From assembly GCF_029846115.1 (NCBI RefSeq), contig NZ_JARVZZ010000001.1, forward strand, positions 3,596,001 through 3,660,000: DNA of 64,000 nucleotides, in the 5' to 3' direction. Origin of the DNA: Serratia marcescens (GTDB lineage: Bacteria; Pseudomonadota; Gammaproteobacteria; Enterobacterales; Enterobacteriaceae). Made by a program: the position numbers and the translations under genes. Below, one piece after another: positions 58,184-64,000 of this stretch (its first letter is position 1; each line of letters starts with the position of its first letter). The notes beneath the pieces are model-generated. The model was not told the DNA's origin. It ran no database searches and worked only from the letters and a program-made list of their open reading frames with translations.

Positions 58184-60616
58184 ATGACCACATTGGATTT
58201 GACCACCCTCAGCGCCCGTATTCAGGCGCATAAGAATGCGCTGATCCACATCGTCAAACCGCCGGTGTGCACCGAACGCGCACAGCACTATACCGAAGCC
58301 TATCAACAGCATCAGGATCGGCCGCTGCCGGTGCGCCGTGCGCTGGCACTGTCCAACCACCTGGCGAAGCGCAGCATCTGGATCGCCAACGATGAGCTGA
58401 TCGTCGGCAACCAGGCCAGCGAGCTGCGCGCCGCGCCAATCTTCCCCGAATACACCGTCGGCTGGATAGAAAATGAGATAGACCAGTTGGCCGACCGGCC
58501 GGGCGCCGGCTTCTCGGTCAGCGAAGAGAACAAAGCGATTTTGCACCGTCTTTGCCCCTGGTGGCGCGGCCAAACGGTGCAGGATCGCTGCTACGGCATG
58601 TTTACCGACGAACAAAAGGCGCTGCTCGCCACCGGCATCATCAAAGCCGAGGGCAACATGACCTCCGGCGACGCCCACCTGGCGGTCAACTTCCCGCTAC
58701 TGCTGGCGCTTGGCCTCGACGGCCTGCGTGAAAAGGTGAACGCGCGCCGCAGCCGCCTGCACCTGACCGAATGGGAAGATCTGCACAAAGCGCAGTTTCT
58801 CAACGCCATCGACATCGTACTGGCGGCGCTGAGCGAGCACATCCTGCGCTTCGCTCGCCTGGCGCGCGACATGGCGCAACGCGAACCCCGCGACTGGCGG
58901 CGCACCGAGCTGCTGGCTATCGCAGACAACTGCGACCTGATCGCCCATCGCCCGCCGCACACCTTCTGGCAGGCGCTACAGCTGTGCTATTTCATCCAGC
59001 TGACGTTACAGATCGAATCCAACGGCCATTCGGTTTCCTTCGGCCGCCTCGACCAATATCTCTATCCCTGGTATCGGCGCGACGTCGAGCTGGAGCAAAA
59101 CCTGGCGCGGGAAGACGCCATCGAGCTGCTGCACAGCTGCTGGCTGAAGCTGCTGGAGGTCAACAAGATCCGCTCCGGCTCACACTCCAAGGCCTCCGCC
59201 GGCAGCCCGCTGTACCAGAACGTCACCATCGGCGGCCAAAAACTGATCGACAGCAGGCCGTGCGACGCGGTCAACCCGCTGTCCTACGCCATTCTCGAAT
59301 CCTGCGGCCGCCTGCGCTCCACCCAACCCAACCTCAGCGTGCGTTACCACGCCGGAATGAGCGCCGATTTCCTCGACGCCTGCGTGCAGGTGATCCGCTG
59401 CGGCTTCGGCATGCCGGCGTTCAACAACGACGAAATCGTCATTCCCGAGTTCATCAAGCTGGGGGTTGAGCCGCAGGACGCCTACGACTATGCCGCCATC
59501 GGCTGCATAGAGACCGCCGTCGGCGGCAAGTGGGGCTATCGCTGCACCGGCATGAGCTTCATCAACTTCGCCCGCGTGCTGCTGGCGGCGCTGGAACAGG
59601 GGCGCGACGCCACCTCCGGGCAGATTTTCCTGCCGCAGGAACAGGCGCTGTCCAAAGGAAACTTCGCCGATTTCGAGCAGGTAATGGCCGCATGGGATCG
59701 GCAAATCCGTTACTACACGCGCAAGTCAATTGAGATCGAATGCGTGGTGGACAGCGTGCTGGAGGAGAACGCCCACGATATCCTCTGCTCCGCGCTGGTG
59801 GATGACTGCATCGAACGCGGCAAAAGCATCAAGCAAGGCGGCGCCAAGTACGACTGGGTTTCCGGCCTGCAGGTCGGCATCGCCAACCTCGGCAACAGCC
59901 TGGCGGCGGTGCGCAAACTGGTGTTCGAGCAAGGGACAATCGGCCAGCAGCAGCTGGCGGCGGCGCTGGCCGACGACTTCGCCGGGTTAGATGGCGAACA
60001 GCTGCGCCAGCGGCTGCTCAACGCCGCGCCCAAATACGGCAACGACGTGGACGACGTCGATCGACTTCTGGTGCGCGCCTACCAAACCTACATTGAGGAA
60101 CTGAAGCAATATCGCAACACCCGCTTCGGCCGCGGGCCGATCGGCGGCGGCTATTACGCCGGCACGTCGTCGATCTCGGCCAACGTGCCCTTCGGCGCTG
60201 CCACCCTGGCCACCCCGGATGGCCGTAAGGCGCATGCGCCATTGGCGGAAGGCGCCAGCCCGGCGTCCGGCACCGATCACCTGGGGCCGACGGCGGTGTT
60301 CAATTCGCTCGCCAAGTTGCCGACCGAGGCGATCCTCGGCGGCGTGCTGCTCAATCAAAAGCTGAACCCGACGACGCTGGACAACCCGCGCGATCGGGAA
60401 AAGCTGATGCTGATGTTGCGCACCTTCTTCGAGAGCTACCGCGGCTGGCATGTGCAGTACAACATCGTGTCGCGCGAAACGCTGCTGGCGGCGAAGCAAC
60501 ACCCTGACCAATATCGTGATTTAGTGGTTCGCGTAGCTGGCTATTCCGCCTTCTTTACCGCATTATCCCCTGAAGCGCAGGATGATATTATTGCGCGCAC
60601 AGAACATACTCTTTAA
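58184..60616 (+). CDS. ybiW: Glycyl-radical enzyme YbiW (PflF)
   Basis: An 810-residue enzyme of the pyruvate formate-lyase superfamily, same length as E. coli YbiW. The active-site cysteine is C441 in AAIGCIETAVGG, a GCxE motif as in the B12-independent diol/glycerol dehydratase branch and not the double cysteine of PFL itself. The radical glycine is G786 (RVAGYSAFF). Its substrate is not established. It depends on YbiY and anaerobiosis; an FNR box precedes the operon. Confidence 0.94.
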   Translation: MTTLDLTTLSARIQAHKNALIHIVKPPVCTERAQHYTEAYQQHQDRPLPVRRALALSNHLAKRSIWIANDELIVGNQASELRAAPIFPEYTVGWIENEIDQLADRPGAGFSVSEENKAILHRLCPWWRGQTVQDRCYGMFTDEQKALLATGIIKAEGNMTSGDAHLAVNFPLLLALGLDGLREKVNARRSRLHLTEWEDLHKAQFLNAIDIVLAALSEHILRFARLARDMAQREPRDWRRTELLAIADNCDLIAHRPPHTFWQALQLCYFIQLTLQIESNGHSVSFGRLDQYLYPWYRRDVELEQNLAREDAIELLHSCWLKLLEVNKIRSGSHSKASAGSPLYQNVTIGGQKLIDSRPCDAVNPLSYAILESCGRLRSTQPNLSVRYHAGMSADFLDACVQVIRCGFGMPAFNNDEIVIPEFIKLGVEPQDAYDYAAIGCIETAVGGKWGYRCTGMSFINFARVLLAALEQGRDATSGQIFLPQEQALSKGNFADFEQVMAAWDRQIRYYTRKSIEIECVVDSVLEENAHDILCSALVDDCIERGKSIKQGGAKYDWVSGLQVGIANLGNSLAAVRKLVFEQGTIGQQQLAAALADDFAGLDGEQLRQRLLNAAPKYGNDVDDVDRLLVRAYQTYIEELKQYRNTRFGRGPIGGGYYAGTSSISANVPFGAATLATPDGRKAHAPLAEGASPASGTDHLGPTAVFNSLAKLPTEAILGGVLLNQKLNPTTLDNPRDREKLMLMLRTFFESYRGWHVQYNIVSRETLLAAKQHPDQYRDLVVRVAGYSAFFTALSPEAQDDIIARTEHTL

Positions 60617-60630
60617 ACCTTTGACTCTTA

Positions 60631-60652
60631 GCGGCCGCGCCTTGGCGGCCGC
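60631..60652 (+). terminator. Hairpin after ybiW
   Basis: GCGGCCGC/GCGGCCGC forms a perfect eight-pair stem with a six-base loop. The T tract is lacking, so termination is uncertain. Confidence 0.45.
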
Positions 60653-60666
60653 ATCATCAGGCCGAT

Positions 60667-61413
60667 ATGAATTTACGACAACAGACCATATTGCAGTTGG
60701 TTAACGATCGCCGGCGGATCAGCGTCAATGAGCTGGCGCGTGCCTCGGGCGTCTCGGAAGTCACCATCCGGCAGGATCTCAACCTGCTGGAAAAGCGCAG
60801 TTATCTGAAGCGGGTACATGGCTCCGCCGTGGCGCTGGAAAGCGATGACGTCGACGCCCGCATGATGTCCAATTTCACTCTCAAGCAACGGCTGGCGCAA
60901 TACGCCGCCGCGCAGGTCAACGACGGCGAGACGATATTTATCGAGAGCGGCAGCGCCAACGCCCTGTTGGCGCGCTACATCGCCGAACGCAAGCGCATTA
61001 CGCTGATCACCGTCAGCCACTACATCGCCAACCTGCTCAAAGAAACCGATTGTGATGTGATTGTGCTGGGCGGCATGTACCAGAAGAAAAGCGAGACCGT
61101 GGTCGGCCCGCTTACACGGCTGTGCATTCAGCAGGTGCATTTCAACAAGGCGTTTATCGGCATTGACGGCTTTCAGGCCGAAACCGGCTTTACCGGCCGC
61201 GACATGATGCGCGCCGACGTGGTCAGCGCGGTGCTGGCCAAGGGCGTGGAGAATATCGTGCTGACGGACTCCAGCAAATTCGGCCAGATCCAGCCCAATC
61301 CGCTGGCGCAGCCGGGCCAGATCAGCCGGGTGATCACCGATTCGCGTCTGGCGCTGGAGTATCAGCATCAGCTGAAACGCCAGGGCGTTCAGGTGGAGTT
61401 GGTCAACGAATAG
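60667..61413 (+). CDS. yciT: DeoR-family regulator YciT
   Basis: A 248-residue DeoR-type regulator: N-terminal helix-turn-helix ([20 protein letters not shown] ... [18 protein letters not shown]) and a sugar-phosphate-binding domain ([24 protein letters not shown]). It matches E. coli YciT (249 residues), and osmB follows as in E. coli, although on the far side lies ybiW. It may also respond to the upstream genes; that is conjecture. Confidence 0.92.
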   Translation: MNLRQQTILQLVNDRRRISVNELARASGVSEVTIRQDLNLLEKRSYLKRVHGSAVALESDDVDARMMSNFTLKQRLAQYAAAQVNDGETIFIESGSANALLARYIAERKRITLITVSHYIANLLKETDCDVIVLGGMYQKKSETVVGPLTRLCIQQVHFNKAFIGIDGFQAETGFTGRDMMRADVVSAVLAKGVENIVLTDSSKFGQIQPNPLAQPGQISRVITDSRLALEYQHQLKRQGVQVELVNE

Positions 61414-61476
61414 CGCAGACCACCACCGCACCGCGCGGGCTACACCGCGCGTCTTTCCCCTTGCACCGCAGGATTT

Positions 61477-61518
61477 TAAGACTATTTACCTGTTTATCCC
61501 TCCCGAGAAACCTATACT
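61477..61518 (+). promoter_or_regulatory. Possible RcsB box and P1 promoter of osmB
   Basis: TAAGACTATTTACC (61477-61490) resembles the RcsB box TAAGAATATTCCTA at 9 of 14 positions and lies just before the -35 zone of a -10 TATACT (61513-61518). E. coli osmB has an RcsB-dependent distal promoter of this layout. Confidence 0.4.
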
Positions 61519-61634
61519 CAGTTTTGGCGACTTTTGGGCCGTAACTTGCTAATTATTCGGCCGTTAACAAAAAATGCCATTTTTTATATCGATACTGTAT
61601 GGGAATCAACAGCAGGCCTGATTTATGGTTAACG

Positions 61635-61644
61635 CCTATACTTA
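61635..61644 (+). promoter_or_regulatory. Sigma-S-type -10 element of osmB (P2)
   Basis: CCTATACTTA fits the stationary-phase -10 consensus KCTAYRCTTAA at nearly all positions. It lies 40 bases before the osmB start codon. Confidence 0.6.
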
Positions 61645-61684
61645 TAGGGCACTTCCATATAGCCAATGCTAAGGAGAAGTCATT

Positions 61685-61903
61685 ATGATGATTATCAATA
61701 AACGTTTCGCCACCGCGGCTCTGGCACTGACTCTGGCGTTTTCACTCAGTGCTTGTTCCAACATGTCCAAACGCGATCGCAACACCGCTATCGGTGCCGG
61801 CGCCGGTGCAGTCGGCGGCGCAGTGCTGACAGACGGCAGCGCGTTGGGCACGCTGGGTGGGGCTGCGGTAGGGGGCATCATCGGTCACCAGGTTGGCAAA
61901 TAA
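61685..61903 (+). CDS. osmB: Osmotically inducible lipoprotein B
   Basis: A 72-residue lipoprotein with the lipobox LSAC (C24) and a glycine-zipper domain (GAGAGAVGGAVL ... GTLGGAAVGGIIG). It matches E. coli OsmB. The first of two adjacent ATGs, 61685, is eight bases after AGGAG. It is induced by salt and stationary phase in E. coli. Confidence 0.94.
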   Translation: MMIINKRFATAALALTLAFSLSACSNMSKRDRNTAIGAGAGAVGGAVLTDGSALGTLGGAAVGGIIGHQVGK

Positions 61904-62093
61904 CCTGACCGAGAGACCTCAGCCGACAGGCTGGCAAAAGCGTTTCGGCGCTTTGACGTATTAACCAGAATAACGATGATTTCAGGTCTGTTTTACTTTA
62001 AGTCTATGGTTCTTTTGCCGTTAACGGGCTAACCCCCGGCAGCAACAACCTCAAGCCATGCCACGGCATTGCACCGCGGCATGGCGATTCACC

Positions 62094-62420
62094 TCATCCA
62101 CCCGCCAGTTTGACCTTCATGCCTTTGGCTTCCAGCAGCTGCTTGAGCAGATCGCGTTTATCGCCCTGGATCTCGATGACCCCGTCTTTCACCGAACCGC
62201 CGCAGCCGCATTTCTTTTTCAGCTCTGCCGCCAGTTTGTCGAGCGCAGCATCATCCAGATCGACGCCGGCGATCAGGCATACGCCCTTCCCCTTGCGGCC
62301 ACTGGTCTGACGCTGGATGCGCACGATGCCGTCGCCCTTGGCGCGTTGTGGTTTAGCCTCTTCCTGTTTGATACGGCCGGTGTCCGTGGAATACACCAGG
62401 CGGCTGTTGTCGTCATTCAT
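62094..62420 (-). CDS. yciH: YciH, SUI1/eIF1-like translation factor
   Basis: A 108-residue SUI1-domain protein related to eukaryotic eIF1. Domain marks: VRIQRQTSGRKGKGVCLIAG and the KKKCGCGGSVKDGVIEIQGD loop. In E. coli it affects start-codon fidelity and inhibits translation under stress. It follows pyrF by ten bases in one operon. A stable hairpin (near 62055-62083) lies after the stop. Confidence 0.94.
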   Translation of the reverse strand: MNDDNSRLVYSTDTGRIKQEEAKPQRAKGDGIVRIQRQTSGRKGKGVCLIAGVDLDDAALDKLAAELKKKCGCGGSVKDGVIEIQGDKRDLLKQLLEAKGMKVKLAGG

Positions 62421-62430
62421 CGGCGGTTCC

Positions 62431-63159
62431 TCAGGCCAAAGAGGCGCGGATCGCGCGCAGCGTCGCGGCCGGATCGGCAGATTGGGTGATCGGACGCCCA
62501 ATCACCATATAGTCCACGCCGGCGGCCTGCGCCTGCACCGGCGTCATGATACGGCGCTGATCGCCCGCCGCGCTGCCTTCTGGGCGGATCCCCGGCGTAA
62601 CCAGTTGGAAAGCCTGCCCGCAGGCCGCTTTCAGCCGCTGCGCTTCGTGTGCCGAACACACCACGCCGTCCAGCCCACAGTCGCGGGTCAGGCGCGCCAG
62701 CCGCTCGGCGTGTTCCGCCGGGCTGGCCTCAATGCCGATGCCGCGCAGGTCTTCCGCTTCCATGCTGGTGAGCACGGTTACGGCGATCAGCAGCGGCGCA
62801 TCCGCCCCGAATGACGCCAGCGCTTCTTTAGCGGCGGTCATCATGCGCGCGCCGCCGCTGGCGTGGACGTTGACCATCCAAACGCCCAGCTCGGCCGCCG
62901 CCGCGACCGCATGCGCGGTGGTATTGGGAATATCGTGAAATTTCAGGTCGAGAAACACGTCGAAGCCGCGCCCATGCAGATCGCGCACCAGTTGCGGCCC
63001 AAACAGCGTGAACATTTCTTTGCCCACTTTCAGCCGGCAGTCTTGCGGATCGATACGGTCGGCGAACGCCAGCGCAGCGTTCTTATCGGCGTAATCTAAC
63101 GCCACAACGAGTGGAGATGATTTTAAGTCATTGTTATTAGCGTTATTTTCAGACTTCAT
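62431..63159 (-). CDS. pyrF: Orotidine 5'-phosphate decarboxylase
   Basis: A 242-residue enzyme of the last step of UMP synthesis. The catalytic core [10 protein letters not shown] supplies D71, K73 and D76. The phosphate-binding end GRPITQS is present. I start it at 63159, after AAGG; a start nine codons upstream is open. In E. coli lapA-lapB come before pyrF; here they do not. Confidence 0.95.
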   Translation of the reverse strand: MKSENNANNNDLKSSPLVVALDYADKNAALAFADRIDPQDCRLKVGKEMFTLFGPQLVRDLHGRGFDVFLDLKFHDIPNTTAHAVAAAAELGVWMVNVHASGGARMMTAAKEALASFGADAPLLIAVTVLTSMEAEDLRGIGIEASPAEHAERLARLTRDCGLDGVVCSAHEAQRLKAACGQAFQLVTPGIRPEGSAAGDQRRIMTPVQAQAAGVDYMVIGRPITQSADPAATLRAIRASLA

Positions 63160-63488
63160 TTCTTCTACCTTCTGTAAAATAGACATAATCAGGGACTCAC
63201 CCGCGAAACTGACCGCCGCATTCTACCTGTCGGGGGCCAGAAATCCCAGCCGCAGCGCACATCGGCGCTCCGTCATGTTACCTCTCACCTTTGTCATGGC
63301 GCGTCAACGAAAGCGCGTCAGCGATAAACCACGCAGCGTAAAACGCCGTAAAGATGCGTAAATCATTAATCAAATATTTTGAATGATTTGCTCAGCATTA
63401 TCAGATTTTCAATCGGCGTAGATGCTTTATTATTCAACCCATCGGAAGCGAATGGCTTCCTTCCTAAATAAACAGACTGGAGTCACCT
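63160..63488. other. Divergent region between pyrF and a DUF1471 gene
   Basis: It holds both promoters. A 21-codon frame at 63296-63361 on the plus strand encodes a very basic peptide (MARQRKRVSDKPRSVKRRKD plus alanine); without a clear ribosome site I do not call it a gene. A small hairpin GGAAGC/GCTTCC (63444-63460) lies in the leader of the next gene. Confidence 0.55.
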
Positions 63489-63749
63489 ATGAAAACCATC
63501 AAATATTTTGCAACCGCTGCCGCTATCGCACTGACCTCTTTCGCCACTTTCGCCGCTGAACCGATCAACAGCCAGCAAGCCGATAACCTGACCGCCACCG
63601 GCATCGTTTCCGCAGGCCACGCGACCACCCTCAGCAGCCTGGAGAAAAAGCTGGCCGCTAAAGCCGACGCTCAGGGCGCCAGTAGCTACCGCATCATCTC
63701 CGCCGGTGGTAACAACATGCTGAGCGGCACCGCGATCATCTACAAATAA
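63489..63749 (+). CDS. DUF1471 (YdgH/BhsA/McbA family) periplasmic protein
   Basis: An 86-residue exported protein with a signal peptide (KTIKYFATAAAIALTSFATFAA) and one DUF1471 domain: the NLTATGIVSAGHATTLSSL region, then KADAQGASSYRIISAGGNN, and the closing GTAIIYK. Such small proteins are stress-inducible in enterobacteria and affect surface or biofilm properties; the exact member cannot be named. Confidence 0.88.
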   Translation: MKTIKYFATAAAIALTSFATFAAEPINSQQADNLTATGIVSAGHATTLSSLEKKLAAKADAQGASSYRIISAGGNNMLSGTAIIYK

Positions 63750-63760
63750 TGTTTCCGGTA

Positions 63761-63791
63761 CAGGGCCCGCACGCTCGGGCCCTGCCTCTGT
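63761..63791 (+). terminator. Probable terminator of the DUF1471 gene
   Basis: CAGGGCCCG/CGGGCCCTG forms a nine-pair stem with a six-base loop, then CCTCTGTTTCT. Confidence 0.6.
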
Positions 63792-63921
63792 TTCTCGCCT
63801 AAAAAACCCGCGTTTGCCTCGCCCTCATTTGTTACAGAAAAATTAAATTTTTATTACACACTAGACACCCGATCGCCAGTGGCTTAGCTTGAAGGCATCT
63901 TCCTGCAGAAAGGCTTTCAAA

Positions 63922-64000
63922 ATGAGCGAGATATCGACACTTACCATTAAAATTCCTCTGGAACTCAAGGAAAAAATCCGCGCCGCCGCCGCTGAAAACG
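63922..64000 (+). CDS. N-terminus of a ribbon-helix-helix-like protein (partial)
   Basis: The window ends after 26 codons. The start follows AGAAAGG. The sequence TLTIKIPLELKEKIRAAAAE has the strand-helix pattern of CopG/MetJ-type ribbon-helix-helix DNA-binding proteins, often antitoxins. Without the rest, the kind of protein and a possible toxin partner remain open. Confidence 0.5.
   Translation, partial: MSEISTLTIKIPLELKEKIRAAAAEN

Overview
The window comes from an enterobacterium, most probably Serratia (S. marcescens group, Yersiniaceae). The proteins are close to their E. coli K-12 counterparts and several E. coli gene blocks are kept: ydbL-ynbE-ydbH, ldhA-hslJ, mppA/mpaA/ycjG/tpx/tyrR/ycjF/ycjX/pspDCBA/pspF, sapABCDF, fsa/ybiY/ybiW and yciT/osmB/yciH/pyrF. 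These blocks are joined differently and separated by genes E. coli lacks there. Codon use is GC-rich. I see no rRNA, tRNA, insertion sequence, prophage or CRISPR array. The stretch reads as chromosomal backbone with small accessory inserts.

Layout. 1-8.3 kb: azoR; the outer-membrane lipid-transport operon ydbH-ynbE-ydbL; a LysR regulator divergent from a small monooxygenase; ldhA-hslJ; a DUF333 lipoprotein; an EmrE-type pump. 8.5-17.3 kb: nifJ (ydbK), ttcA, a VOC-fold gene carrying a LexA-type operator, zntB, and an unknown membrane protein followed by a secreted hydrolase. 17.5-29.5 kb: murein-peptide recycling genes (mppA, mpaA, ycjG), tpx, tyrR, ycjFX and the phage-shock operon under a sigma-54 promoter with divergent pspF. 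29.6-34.9 kb: an MFS transporter, an SDR enzyme, a clear RyhB small RNA with its Fur box, and a zinc-starvation operon (folE2, gamma carbonic anhydrase, COG0523 GTPase) behind a Zur-type palindrome. 35.0-40.4 kb: sapABCDF.

40.5-49.3 kb is the most accessory part: an AhpD-like protein behind a possible 33-codon leader peptide, an AidA/PixA inclusion-body-type protein in an AT-rich stretch, a LysR regulator, dacD, a ydeP-type molybdopterin oxidoreductase, and a second LysR gene divergent from glyoxalase I. The last stretch runs rnb, an M20 amidohydrolase with an MHS transporter, cstA, fsa, a glycyl-radical enzyme and its activase behind a perfect FNR box, yciT, osmB, yciH, pyrF, a DUF1471 periplasmic protein and the start of a ribbon-helix-helix protein.

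The most interesting content is regulatory and non-coding: a near-consensus SOS box on a VOC gene, RyhB beside a Zur operon, two paralogous LysR genes sharing a promoter motif, orphan intrinsic terminators that suggest unannotated small RNAs, and a cluster of hairpins after pspF. I did not find a convincing new multi-gene system.
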